Shown here in pieces: positions 1 to 8,106 of a DNA stretch of 64,000 nt. A model generated the notes under the pieces. The model searched no databases, was not told where the DNA came from, and saw nothing but the letters and a program-made list of their open reading frames with translations. Source of the stretch: CADEDH01 sp050330635 (GTDB lineage Bacteria > Actinomycetota > Acidimicrobiia > Acidimicrobiales > SZUA-35); the NCBI GenBank assembly GCA_050330635.1, contig JBHJNQ010000061.1, positions 1-64,000 of the forward strand, read 5' to 3'. Each line of letters begins with the position of its first letter. Positions within the stretch are counted from its first letter, which is position 1. Made by a program: the position numbers and the translations under genes.

Positions 1-174
1 GCGACCCTGTCACCACAGAAGGGTTCATATGGGCCGCCCAGACCCGCATCGCCCTCAGGAAACTAACGGAAACAACCGCACGCGCCTGACAAGGACAAAC
101 TACCGCGACAGCCTCTTAAACGCGACCATGGCGCCGAGTATCTCGACGCGATCTGGAATCCAGCCACGGGCAGC

Positions 175-1203
175 ATGGAGATCTACGTTCGTCGAAGCGG
201 CGCCGAAGGTGCGTCGCGATCGGCAGTCGAGACGACGCTGGCCCGGGATGTAGGCCAAGGCGCCACCGTCGTGGTCGAGGTCGACTCAGTGGATCGTGCT
301 CAACTAGAAGCCGCCAAGGCCAACGTCGTTGCGCAGTTCGCAAAGGCTCGGTCGGCGGCGAGCATCGGACTGTCGCTCGACGAGACGTGCGGCAAAGTCG
401 TAGCTCTCGTGGACAGCAGTGCTGATGCGCGGCTGGTCGACGACATCATGCGGTCTCTCGACCTGCCTGACGACACGATCGTCCCAGTCGTGGCCGACGC
501 CGGCTTTGAGACAATCGACCGGTACGACTACCACAACCCGCAGATCGGGGGCTTGAGCCTTCAGGTCAAGAACTTCCTGACTGGCGCCGCCAAGCAATGC
601 ACCTCGGCCATACCGTTCCACAACGGAAGCGGCTCCCTCTACGCAATCACAGCGGCACACTGCCTTCCTAGCGTGGCTCCGACTCCCCATCTTGGGTACT
701 ACGCAAACGTCGACTGGTATCAGGGACTCCTGGGCGGCGTCGACATCAACGCGTGGGGTGGTTCGTACTACGTCTACGGTGGCCAACTCGATGTCGCTGT
801 CACAAAGATCATCTCGTCGGCCTCAGCCGGATCGAGCACCATGTGGCACGGCGGTAACCACTCCACCGTGGCCATGAACTGGTGGAAGTGGCACCACTCG
901 CTGTCGAAGAAGAACGACCCCGTCTGCCACTCGGGGGTCAACTGGGGCCATCAGGTCTGCGGAATCATCACCGATGTCGACTGGGATGGCACCGTCTCTG
1001 GAGTCAGCTTCGACGGCCTGTTCCGGACGAACATGACAGGCTACCCCGGCGACAGCGGTGGCACCGTGTGGTCGGATCTGCCAGACGGTAGGTGGTACGT
1101 CGGTGTAATGGCGGCGGCGAATCCCTCCGACACCCTGTTCACTCACGTCGGCTACATCAAGCCGAAGTTCTGGTGGCTCCAGGCCCCAGTGAACATGTTC
1201 TAG
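175..1203 (+). CDS. Chymotrypsin-like (S1) serine protease, 5' end damaged or incomplete
   Basis: The reading frame has a complete S1 triad: His162 in AITAAHC, Asp206 in QLDVAV and Ser294 in GYPGDSGG. Spacing is typical of alpha-lytic/streptogrisin-type bacterial proteases. Residues 1-130 look like a pro-domain. No signal peptide follows ATG 175, which is odd for a protease of this type. The frame stays protein-like upstream to a stop at 64-66 (for example AEYLDAIWNPATGS just before the ATG), with no ATG, GTG or TTG available. A different frame (bases 3-89) also looks protein-like and ends at a TGA. This suggests a frameshift or a lost 5' end, so the gene may be a pseudogene. It lies inside the transposon and converges on the inhibitor-like lipoprotein, with a gap of 7 nt. 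Confidence 0.75.
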   Translation: MEIYVRRSGAEGASRSAVETTLARDVGQGATVVVEVDSVDRAQLEAAKANVVAQFAKARSAASIGLSLDETCGKVVALVDSSADARLVDDIMRSLDLPDDTIVPVVADAGFETIDRYDYHNPQIGGLSLQVKNFLTGAAKQCTSAIPFHNGSGSLYAITAAHCLPSVAPTPHLGYYANVDWYQGLLGGVDINAWGGSYYVYGGQLDVAVTKIISSASAGSSTMWHGGNHSTVAMNWWKWHHSLSKKNDPVCHSGVNWGHQVCGIITDVDWDGTVSGVSFDGLFRTNMTGYPGDSGGTVWSDLPDGRWYVGVMAAANPSDTLFTHVGYIKPKFWWLQAPVNMF

Positions 1204-1210
1204 GTGCTGC

Positions 1211-1528
1211 CTACCCGGCCCACGCCTCCACGACGACTCCGTTCTCCACGGTAAGGAGGATCCTTTCGCTGGGGCTCGACGAGAGCTCGAGGAAGTCGTC
1301 GGAGACAACCTCGATCGTGGACCAGCCGCTCTCCTCAGCCCATGCTCTTGCCGCCTCCTCTGGAAGTCCGACCACTTCATCGATGCGTACTCTCGGGCCG
1401 ACTGGGAGGGCGGTCGCATCAATCGGTTCGGGTAGCTCCAACGTCTGGGGTCCTGCGGCCTCGCTACAGCCCACCGCAAGTAGCATCAGGCCAACGACAA
1501 CAGCTGCTGCGGATCGGCGGACAGGCAT
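1211..1528 (-). CDS. Small lipoprotein resembling a serine-protease inhibitor (I78/potato-inhibitor-I-like)
   Basis: The 105-residue product starts with Arg-rich MPVRRS, a hydrophobic stretch and the lipobox LLAVGC, so it should be a secreted, lipid-anchored protein. After about 30 residues comes VGLPEEAARAWAEESGW, then an acidic loop, then RILLTVENGVVVEAWAG. This order (G-x-x-EEA-A helix, loop, R-I-x-L-x-V-x-x-GVV) resembles peptidase inhibitor I78 and potato inhibitor I. That match is from memory of the family and is moderate. ATG 1528 was chosen over longer frames because it puts a correct lipoprotein signal at the N-terminus. A TAGGAT box lies about 55 nt upstream. It is tail to tail with the chymotrypsin-like protease, so a protease-inhibitor pair is possible but unproven. 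Confidence 0.65.
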   Translation of the reverse strand: MPVRRSAAAVVVGLMLLAVGCSEAAGPQTLELPEPIDATALPVGPRVRIDEVVGLPEEAARAWAEESGWSTIEVVSDDFLELSSSPSERILLTVENGVVVEAWAG

Positions 1529-1583
1529 ACAAGTTCTTGTCGACACAGGAGCACCCCGGCTTGAGTCCCGAGCGACCCTGCCC

Positions 1584-1589
1584 ATCCTA
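1584..1589 (-). promoter_or_regulatory. Possible -10 box for the inhibitor-like lipoprotein
   Basis: TAGGAT on the minus strand, about 55 nt before ATG 1528. It matches the TANNNT boxes seen before other genes in this window. No clear -35 is seen. Confidence 0.3.
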
Positions 1590-1598
1590 GAAGACCCT

Positions 1599-2534
1599 CT
1601 ACCGCTTGTGCCGGCGGCCTCGGTCGTGCTCGGCGGTGAGGGCGGCCACGGCCTCGATGCCGGGCTTGGCGTAGCGGGCCAGGGTGCGGGGATCTTGGTG
1701 GCGGCTCTTGGCTTGGAGCAGGATCGCCGACACACCGTCCTCGCCGAGGTGGGTCAGGGCCGAGTGCCGTAGCTGGTGCAGGGTTGAGCCGCCGCTGGCT
1801 TGGCTGAACAGCTTCCAGGCCATTTGGTAGGACAGCCTGCCCAGTCCGGTGTCGGGGCATCGATCCCGGTCGGCGGGGACGACGTTGGGTTGGCGTTTGG
1901 TCACAAACACTGGGCCTCGTCGACGGCCGTTGAGGTATCGGGGCAGCAGCCGGGCGGTGCCTGAGGCCCAGACCACGGTCTCTCGGTGGCCGCCTTTGCC
2001 GATCACGACGGCCCGCTTGCGGCCGAGGTCGAGGTCCTCGATGTTGAGAGCGAGGATCTCGTTGGACCGGGCCGCTGTCTCATACAGCATCCGCCACAGG
2101 GTCCTTTCTCGCAGCTCGACGTCAGGCCGGGTCCAGAGGGCGTCCAGGTCGTCGTAGGCGATGGCCTTGGTCTCGTCCCGGGGCTCACGTTTGCGCTCGA
2201 TGCCTTTGAGCGGGTCACGCCTGAGCCACCCATTGCGGTCGCAGTACCGGACGAAGGACTGCAGGGCGGTCATGCGGGAGTTCCATGTCGAGGGGGCTGC
2301 GTCACCCCAGCGGCTCTCGAGTGTGGATCGGACCTTTGCTGGCGTGAGCCTGGTCACGGCCAAGTCGGCGGTGTGGTCCTCGACGAGGGCATCTAGGGTC
2401 TGGTGGTAGGTGCGGCGGCTGTTGCGGGCGAGGTCCTTGTCGGCGAAGAATGCCTGAACGGCCGTTCCCAACGTGATCTCGGCGGACGACATCAAGCGAA
2501 CACCGTCGTAGTAGAGATATTCTGCATGCTTCAC
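1599..2534 (-). CDS. Tyrosine recombinase, probable TnpI-type resolvase of the Tn3 element
   Basis: This 311-residue protein has a SAM-like N-terminal DNA-binding domain (about 20-105) and a phage-integrase catalytic domain (about 125-300). Catalytic residues are visible: Arg in AARSNEIL, Lys in the GKGGH turn, HxxR in HQLRHSALTH, a second-His region at SRHQDP, and the nucleophile Tyr in LARYAKPG. It is divergent from the Tn3 transposase with only about 100 bp between likely starts. This layout matches Tn4430/Tn5401-type elements, which resolve cointegrates with a tyrosine recombinase (TnpI) rather than a serine resolvase. The GTG at 2534 gives the longest frame; ATG 2492 (MSSAEIT) is an alternative start. 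It could also be an unrelated integrase, but the position argues for cointegrate resolution. Confidence 0.85.
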   Translation of the reverse strand: MKHAEYLYYDGVRLMSSAEITLGTAVQAFFADKDLARNSRRTYHQTLDALVEDHTADLAVTRLTPAKVRSTLESRWGDAAPSTWNSRMTALQSFVRYCDRNGWLRRDPLKGIERKREPRDETKAIAYDDLDALWTRPDVELRERTLWRMLYETAARSNEILALNIEDLDLGRKRAVVIGKGGHRETVVWASGTARLLPRYLNGRRRGPVFVTKRQPNVVPADRDRCPDTGLGRLSYQMAWKLFSQASGGSTLHQLRHSALTHLGEDGVSAILLQAKSRHQDPRTLARYAKPGIEAVAALTAEHDRGRRHKR

Positions 2535-2631
2535 TCGCTTCGGTGACCTGTGAGGCAGCCGTGCCTCCTGCGGCTACCGTAGCCGTAGGAGAGATACCTT
2601 GTACGTATCTCTATCGGGCGTTCGAGGGGGA
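2535..2631. promoter_or_regulatory. Candidate internal resolution site and divergent promoter region
   Basis: Between the recombinase and transposase starts lie three perfect inverted repeats. GAGGCA-4-TGCCTC is at 2552-2567, CGGCTAC-1-GTAGCCG at 2571-2585, and GAGATAC-7-GTATCTC at 2591-2611. The last has 7-bp arms and a 7-bp spacer, the geometry of a tyrosine-recombinase core site. A further GAGATAT at 2514-2520 repeats its left arm. In Tn4430-type elements a core site plus accessory repeats sits at this place, so this is probably the resolution site, overlapping both promoters. Confidence 0.55.
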
Positions 2632-5592
2632 ATGGTGGCGGATCGAGGCGGCTTCATCAGCGCCGCAGAGCGTGTAGCGCTTGAGCGGTTCCCACTCGAG
2701 GTCGATGACGACGCTCTCGGCCATTTCCTGCTCACCGACTCAGACCTGGCGTTGATAGGGCGACGCTACGGGTCGGGAGGTCGTCTAGCCGGTGGTCTCC
2801 AGATCGGTGCTGTCCGGTGGCTGGGGTTCGTACCCGGCGATCTCTCCACTGCGCCGCCCGAGTTGGTGGCGCTCGTCGCAGATCAGGTCGGCGTCAATGT
2901 CAGCGCTCTGGGCTCCTACAGCGACCGGGACCAGACACGCAGCGACCACGTCACGGCGGTGGAGCAGCATCTCGGGTTCCGCCGGGCCGATCGAGGTGAC
3001 CTGAAAGCGCTCAGTGACTGGCTCGTCGAACGAGCCCTCGAGCACGATCGGCCCTTGGTCCTTTTTCGGTTGGGGTGTGAGCACCTGCACGCCAACCGCG
3101 TCGTCCGTCCCGGCATAACCACCATCGAGCGGGCCGTGGTCGCCGCGCGCCAGCGCGCCACTGAGGAGACCTACCTCCGGATCGCCCCACAACTCGACAC
3201 CCATCGCCGCCGCCAGCTCGCCGAGCTACTGGAGGTTGATCAGGATCTCGGGCTCACACCATGGGTGTGGCTACGCCGGGAGGCCCCAAGCTCGATACCA
3301 GCGGCGATCAAAGAGCAAATCGCCAAGGTCGAGCTGCTTCGAGACGTCGGCGCTGATCAGTTGGATCTCTCTGTGCTCAACCCCAACCGAGTGCGTCATC
3401 TGGCCACGGTAGGGCTCCGGATGACGCCACAAGCCCTGGACCGGCTGGCGCCAGCTCGTCGCTATCAAATCCTGGCGTCGACAGTGGTCGAAGAGCTCAC
3501 CGCCCGCCTCGACGAGGTCCTCGACCTGTTCGACATCGCCCTGGCAACTGTCGAGCGAGCCGCCCGCCTCGACGACGAACGTGCCACGGCCGCTGGCGCC
3601 AAGACCGCAATAGAAACTGTCCGGGCTTTCAACCAAGTCGCCAGCGTCGTGCTAGACCACGATGTTCCCGACGACCAAGTGCGAGCGACCATCCTGGAGC
3701 GGATCGGGCGTCGTCGCTTCGAGGAGGTCACGACCCGAGCCGCCGAGCTCGACCTCGACAATGACGGCTATCTCGGGCGGCTGCGCGCCCGCTACACCCG
3801 TCTCCGACAGTTCGCCCCTGGCGTGTTGGCAGCCTTCGAGTTCCACAGCGCCACCCCCGACGACGAGCTTCTCGCCGGCGTCCGTCTACTCCAAGACCTG
3901 AACCGGACCCGAAGCCGCCTCGTCCCGGCTACCGCTGCGACCGGGTTCGCGCCCACTCGGTGGCGGCGTCACTTCACCGATGACGAAGGACGGATCGACC
4001 GTCACTCCTGGGAGGTCTGCCTGCTGCTCGAACTCCGGGGGGCGCTGCGGGGCGCCAACGTGTGGGTTGAGCACAGCCGCCGCTACCGGAACCCGGCCGA
4101 CTATCTGATCCCAACCGACCGGTGGGAACGACTCCGCCCCGAGTTCCCCGAAGCCACCGGCATCCCACTTGAGCCGAGACCACGCCTCGCGCAGCTCGGC
4201 GACGAAGTGAACCGCCAACTGGCCGAACTCGACACCGTCATCGGTGACGCTGAAACGGTCAGGATCGAGGATGGCCGCCTCGTCGTCCCGAGCCTCGAGG
4301 CCCAGGAGGCCGATCCCACCGTCGACGAAGCCCGCCAGCGGATCAACTCACTGCTCCCAGAGGTCGACCTGGTCGACGTCCTCGTCGAAGTCGACCACTG
4401 GTGCGGATTCCTTGACCAACTCCGCCACGCTGACCATGCCACCCCCCGCACCGAGGACCACCGTCAACGACTCCTAGCCGCGCTCATGGCACACGGCTGC
4501 AACTTCGGAATCGACACCATGGCCCGCCTCACCACCTTCACCGCCGACCAGCTGGCCTGGACCAACACCTGGCACCTGCGCACCGACACCGTACGAGCAG
4601 CCAACGACCACATCGTCAACCACCAGATCCAACAGCCCCTCGCCCAGCACTGGGGCACCGGCACCCTGTCGTCATCCGACGGCCAGCGCTTCCCCGTCGC
4701 GGTCCGATCACCCCGGGCCCGCAGGATGCGCCGCTACTTCACCGGCACCGGAGCCACCATCTACACATGGACCTCCGATCGGCACGCCCAATACGGCACC
4801 CGGGTCATCCCCACCACCGTGCGGGAAGCCACCTACGTCCTCGACGCCATCTTCGACAACGAAACCGACCTCGCCATCGAGGAACACACCACCGACACCG
4901 CCGGCTACACCGACCTCGTCTTCGGCCTGTTCGACCTCACCGGCCTTCGCTTCTCACCCCGTATCCGAGACCTCGCCGACCAACGACTCTGGCGACTCGC
5001 CACCACCGAGACCAAAGGCCAAGCATCCGGACTACTCCAGCACCGAATCCGCCCCGACCGCTTCATCAACCGTTGGGACGACATGCTCCGAGTCGCAGCC
5101 ACCATCCGCTACGGCTACCTGCCCGCCTCCACCCTGGTCTCCAAGCTCCAAGCCTCGGCCCGCCAGAACCAACTCACCCAGGCCATCCAAGAGTACGGCC
5201 GAATCGTCAAGACCATCTCGATCCTCCGCTACCTCCACAACGACGACCATCGACGCCGTATCCACGACCAGCTCAACAAAGGCGAATCACTCCACGCCCT
5301 CCGGCGGCAGCTGTTCTTCGCCAACCAAGGCCAGATCAACCGACGCGACAGCGGCGACCAGGACCTCCAGGGCGAATGCCTCACCTTGCTGACCAACGCC
5401 ATCGTCTGCTGGAACACCGTCTACATGCAGGCCGCTCTCGAACATCTCACCGCCACAGATCACGGCCTCGTCGACGACGATCAGCGGCGCCTCTCCCCGG
5501 TCGGGCACGAACACATCAACTTCTACGGTCGCTACGACCTCGCCAACCGCCACCCACCCGATCACGGGCTACGCCCTCTGCGGACCAACTGA
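2632..5592 (+). CDS. tnpA: Tn3-family transposase (TnpA)
   Basis: A roughly 985-residue transposase that catalyses replicative transposition. The N-terminal half (about 1-300) fits the Tn3 DUF4158 DNA-binding region, from residues similar to FPLEVDDDALGHFLLTDSDL onward. The C-terminal half (about 580-985) is the DDE_Tnp_Tn3 domain, with blocks such as MARLTTFTADQLAWTNTWHLR, TGTLSSSDGQRFP, HEHINFYGRYDL and FGLFDLTGLRFSPRIRD. ATG 2632 was chosen over the in-frame TTG 2599. GAGGGG lies just before it, and TTG 2599 falls inside the inverted repeat of the presumed resolution site. The stop codon overlaps the right terminal repeat. A/T use is visibly higher than in the flanking chromosome. No frameshift is seen, so the element may be active. 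Confidence 0.95.
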   Translation: MVADRGGFISAAERVALERFPLEVDDDALGHFLLTDSDLALIGRRYGSGGRLAGGLQIGAVRWLGFVPGDLSTAPPELVALVADQVGVNVSALGSYSDRDQTRSDHVTAVEQHLGFRRADRGDLKALSDWLVERALEHDRPLVLFRLGCEHLHANRVVRPGITTIERAVVAARQRATEETYLRIAPQLDTHRRRQLAELLEVDQDLGLTPWVWLRREAPSSIPAAIKEQIAKVELLRDVGADQLDLSVLNPNRVRHLATVGLRMTPQALDRLAPARRYQILASTVVEELTARLDEVLDLFDIALATVERAARLDDERATAAGAKTAIETVRAFNQVASVVLDHDVPDDQVRATILERIGRRRFEEVTTRAAELDLDNDGYLGRLRARYTRLRQFAPGVLAAFEFHSATPDDELLAGVRLLQDLNRTRSRLVPATAATGFAPTRWRRHFTDDEGRIDRHSWEVCLLLELRGALRGANVWVEHSRRYRNPADYLIPTDRWERLRPEFPEATGIPLEPRPRLAQLGDEVNRQLAELDTVIGDAETVRIEDGRLVVPSLEAQEADPTVDEARQRINSLLPEVDLVDVLVEVDHWCGFLDQLRHADHATPRTEDHRQRLLAALMAHGCNFGIDTMARLTTFTADQLAWTNTWHLRTDTVRAANDHIVNHQIQQPLAQHWGTGTLSSSDGQRFPVAVRSPRARRMRRYFTGTGATIYTWTSDRHAQYGTRVIPTTVREATYVLDAIFDNETDLAIEEHTTDTAGYTDLVFGLFDLTGLRFSPRIRDLADQRLWRLATTETKGQASGLLQHRIRPDRFINRWDDMLRVAATIRYGYLPASTLVSKLQASARQNQLTQAIQEYGRIVKTISILRYLHNDDHRRRIHDQLNKGESLHALRRQLFFANQGQINRRDSGDQDLQGECLTLLTNAIVCWNTVYMQAALEHLTATDHGLVDDDQRRLSPVGHEHINFYGRYDLANRHPPDHGLRPLRTN

Positions 5593-5628
5593 AACCGTTG
5601 CGTTTCGTCCATTTGCTACGGGGACCCC
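5591..5628. repeat. Right 38-bp terminal inverted repeat of the Tn3 element
   Basis: Read from outside inward on the minus strand it begins GGGGTCCCCGTAGCAAATGG and ends ACGGTTTC, exactly 38 nt, the canonical length and GGGG start of Tn3-family ends. It begins inside the transposase stop codon. The outside base is 5628. A matching left repeat was searched for by eye in 1-2600 and not found. Confidence 0.85.
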
Positions 5629-5633
5629 ACATC
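5629..5633. repeat. Presumed 5-bp target-site duplication of the Tn3 element
   Basis: ACATC directly abuts the right terminal repeat. Tn3-family elements make 5-bp duplications. The partner copy should lie left of the window, so this is a prediction. Confidence 0.35.
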
Positions 5634-6232
5634 GCCTTGGTGAACGGCCAGGCGATGACCCGGTCGTTCATGACCTCGTCGACGGTGGTCGGTTCCCGCA
5701 GCGTGGCCCGGGGGTTGCGGCTGGCCCACTCCCGTTGCACCACCGCCACCTCGGCCAGGGCCTCGTTGCCGACCCCGTAGGTGTGGGCGTAGCGGAGCCA
5801 GGGCACGGTGAAGAGGGTGGTGGGCCCCATCGGACCGTACGGCGCCTCGAACTGCCCGGCCAGGCTGGCCGGCGAGGAACCGAAGGGTTCGGCCCCGACG
5901 CCCGACCGGCCCGACTCGCCGTGGGTGATGAGCACCGTGGTGCACAGGCCGTCGTCGATGGCGGCGGCGGCGTGACGCACGTGGAGCATGAACGAGCAGC
6001 CCCCCACCGAGGTCCCGTCGACCCACGTCGGCACGATGCCGAGATAGTGGGCGAGATCGGTGGGACGCATCCCGGCGGTGGCGATGCCGTCGATGTCGGC
6101 CATGGTCAGCCCGCAATCGGCCAGGGCGTTGAGGGCGGCGTCGGCGTGGATGCCGATGACCGACTGGTCGGGCAGCCGCCCCAGCCCCGTCGACTCGGCG
6201 GCGCCGACCACGGCCACCGATCCGGGCCTCAT
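5629..6232 (-). pseudogene. SCP-x/Ltp2-type thiolase-like gene truncated by the transposon
   Basis: The first about 201 codons of a lipid-transfer-type thiolase remain, starting MRPGSVAVVGAAESTGLG. The nucleophile-Cys region GTSVGGCSF is intact, as is a typical GPMGPTTLFTVPWLRYAHTYG segment. The match to the family breaks at the transposon end, after VIAWPFTKAM; beyond it the frame runs into the terminal repeat and transposase DNA and stops at 5516. The C-terminal half with the His and second Cys is missing from this window. The start overlaps the upstream DUF35 stop as ATGA. Such thiolase-DUF35 pairs cleave or form acyl-CoA side chains, for instance in sterol side-chain degradation. The gene is presumably inactive. 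Confidence 0.85.
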
Positions 6233-6645
6233 GAGGCGCTCCCGCCGCCGACGGGCTGGAACAGGGGCAGGGTGATCTCGTCGGTCAGCGCCTCGAAGGT
6301 CACCTCGACGGCCATGTCGAGCACGAGCGCCTCGGGCGTCTGGTCGCACCCGACGATGTTCGTCATCATCCTGGGCCCCTCGTCGAGCTCCACCACCGCG
6401 ATCGAGTAGGGAGCGTCGAAGCCGGGTCGGGGCCGGTGGTTGATCACGTAGCTGTGTAGGGTGCCGCGACCCGAGGCCCCGACCACCTCGACGGCACGAC
6501 CCGAGCAGGCGGGGCAGAACGGCCGGGGCGGAAAGTACACGTGGTCGCAGTCGGTGCAGCGTTGGAGCCGGAGCTCACCCATCCGGGTTCCATCCCAGAA
6601 GTGTTGCGTCTCCGGCGTCGGCACCGGCAGGGGTCGATCGGTCAT
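6229..6645 (-). CDS. DUF35 OB-fold/zinc-ribbon acyl-CoA-associated protein
   Basis: A 138-residue protein with an N-terminal rubredoxin-like zinc ribbon (Cys30, Cys33, Cys44, Cys47 in CTDC...CPAC). An OB-fold domain follows (about 55-130: RGTLHSYVINHRP, YSIAVVELDEGPRMM). DUF35 proteins act as obligate partners of SCP-x-type thiolases or acyl-CoA hydratases and help bind acyl-CoA. It is followed by the thiolase with an ATGA overlap, so the two form an operon whose second gene is broken by the transposon. The partner is therefore probably lost, unless another thiolase replaces it. Confidence 0.85.
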   Translation of the reverse strand: MTDRPLPVPTPETQHFWDGTRMGELRLQRCTDCDHVYFPPRPFCPACSGRAVEVVGASGRGTLHSYVINHRPRPGFDAPYSIAVVELDEGPRMMTNIVGCDQTPEALVLDMAVEVTFEALTDEITLPLFQPVGGGSAS

Positions 6646-6651
6646 GACCCC

Positions 6652-6657
6652 GTTCTA
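6652..6657 (-). promoter_or_regulatory. -10-like box before leaderless DUF35 start
   Basis: TAGAAC ends 6 nt before ATG 6645 on the minus strand, the spacing of a leaderless transcript. It is weaker than the other boxes because the last base is C. Confidence 0.35.
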
Positions 6658-6809
6658 GTGGTGGCCGGCCCCGCCCCGCATGCCCACGGGCCCGCCACGA
6701 CGGTCCGGTCCCGCCCCGACCGCAGCCGCCGTCTAGCGTGGGGGCATGTCCGGGCGTGACCCGGATCCCGACGAGGGCCGGGCCCGACCCGACCACCGAG
6801 GAGGGGCGC

Positions 6810-8069
6810 ATGGTCGGCCAACCCGATGCCGGCCCCGGAAACGACGAACCGGTGGACGGGCCCGAGAGGCGCACGCAGGTGGGGCGCTCCCGGTCCATGG
6901 GGGCCCTCCTCGTCATCGCCGTCGTCGTCATCGCCGGCCTGTTCTGGTCGTTGTCGCAACCGATCGGCGACGACGACGTCGCCCCGGCGACGACGAGCCC
7001 GGCGACGACGAGCCCGGCGACCGACATCGGCACGTTGCCCACCTTCTCCCCCCGGGCCGACGGCGCCGCCTCGGTACGGGCCCGATCCGCCCACCAGCGC
7101 TACCTCGACGCCGTGGCCCCGCCGCTGCTCGATCATCCGTCCGGCCTGTCGCTGCTCTTCGCCTCGGCCGACGGCGACCTCCATGTGCTCGACCTCGACA
7201 CCGGCTCGAGCGTCGTCCACGAGTCGGCCGGCCGGCCCACCGTCGTGATCGGCTCGTCGTTGGTCGTCCACCATCCCGCCGGACCGACGAGAGCGGTCCC
7301 GCTCACCGACCTGGGCGGCGACGGCACGGCACTCGGCGGACCGGAGGTCGACGGGGCGACGGCCAGCCCGGGCCCGTCGGGCGACGACGTGTGGCTCCTA
7401 AGGTCGTCGCTCCGGCCGACCCGGTTCGTGTGGCAGCTTCTTTCCCTCGACACCGCGGCCACGGTGGGCGAGCTCGAGGCCACGCTGGCCACGCCGCACT
7501 CCCCCTCGGCCTTGCCATCGCCCTCGCGGTGGCCCGGCTCGGCCGCTGGACCGACCGTGACGTCATCGCCGGCCGGTGGCGTCTGGGCCCTCGGACCCGA
7601 CGGCGGGTACGAGCGGGTGGCCGACGGCTCGCTCGCCGCCGTCGGCGACACCCACGTTGTGGTGCAGACCTGTGAGCAACCCGCCGCCTGCACCCTCGGC
7701 TGGCTCGATCGGGCCACGTGGTCGCCTGTCCCCCGCCCCATCCCCGACGAGCCGCTCGCCGGTCCCGCCCTCCTCGTCGGTGGCGACCGGCTGCTCCTCT
7801 ACGTCGGGGTCGACGGGCCCCGGTTGTTCGACGTGGCCAACGACCGCTCGATCGCCTTCGGCGAGTGGAGCCCGTGGCACCTGGGGGCCTCGGCCGACGG
7901 TCGGTACCTGGCCCACACGCTGGGCCGACCGGTGATCCACGACCTCGACACCGGTCGCTCGTACCGGCTCGATCTCCCCCGTCGCCCGGCCGACTCCCCT
8001 CCCCTGCTCGTGGCCAGTGACCTGCTCCGCTCGGGCGACGAGCAACCCATCGCCGCCACCGGGAGCTGA
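6810..8069 (+). CDS. Membrane-anchored beta-propeller-like protein of unknown function
   Basis: Residues 1-30 are hydrophilic and are followed by one membrane helix (GALLVIAVVVIAGLFWSL). A Thr/Pro/Ala-rich linker with the repeat TTSPA comes next, then about 330 residues of short repeated strands (SLLFASADGDLHVLDLDTGSS, GRYLAHTLGRPVIHDLDTGRS) that look like propeller blades. It is presumably an extracytoplasmic protein held by a single N-terminal helix. ATG 6810 was chosen because GAGGAGG lies 6-12 nt before it; a TAGCGT box at about 6735 could be its -10. A Cys pair (TCEQPAACTL) may form a disulphide. It converges on the acyl-CoA synthetase. No function is assigned. Confidence 0.7.
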   Translation: MVGQPDAGPGNDEPVDGPERRTQVGRSRSMGALLVIAVVVIAGLFWSLSQPIGDDDVAPATTSPATTSPATDIGTLPTFSPRADGAASVRARSAHQRYLDAVAPPLLDHPSGLSLLFASADGDLHVLDLDTGSSVVHESAGRPTVVIGSSLVVHHPAGPTRAVPLTDLGGDGTALGGPEVDGATASPGPSGDDVWLLRSSLRPTRFVWQLLSLDTAATVGELEATLATPHSPSALPSPSRWPGSAAGPTVTSSPAGGVWALGPDGGYERVADGSLAAVGDTHVVVQTCEQPAACTLGWLDRATWSPVPRPIPDEPLAGPALLVGGDRLLLYVGVDGPRLFDVANDRSIAFGEWSPWHLGASADGRYLAHTLGRPVIHDLDTGRSYRLDLPRRPADSPPLLVASDLLRSGDEQPIAATGS

Positions 8070-8106
8070 GAGCCGGAGGCCGGTCGGCCCGCTCCAGGGT
8101 CGAGGC

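Larger units (their letters stand above)
1..5628. mobile_element. Right part of a Tn3-family transposon with tyrosine recombinase and cargo
   Basis: The transposase, recombinase, resolution-site candidate and 38-bp right end are all present. The right end interrupts a thiolase gene. Because no left terminal repeat is seen between base 1 and the recombinase, the element most likely continues left of the window. The S1 protease and the inhibitor-like lipoprotein would then be cargo. The alternative is that the left end was deleted and bases 1-1550 are chromosomal. Confidence 0.7.

Noticed and set aside
1447..1470. GGGGTCCTGCGG considered as the left transposon end
   Set aside because: It shares only GGGGTCC with the right 38-bp repeat, diverges at once, and lies inside the lipoprotein coding region.
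5516..5628. C-terminal end of the thiolase frame past the transposon border
   Set aside because: These codons are translated transposon terminal repeat and transposase DNA, not thiolase sequence.
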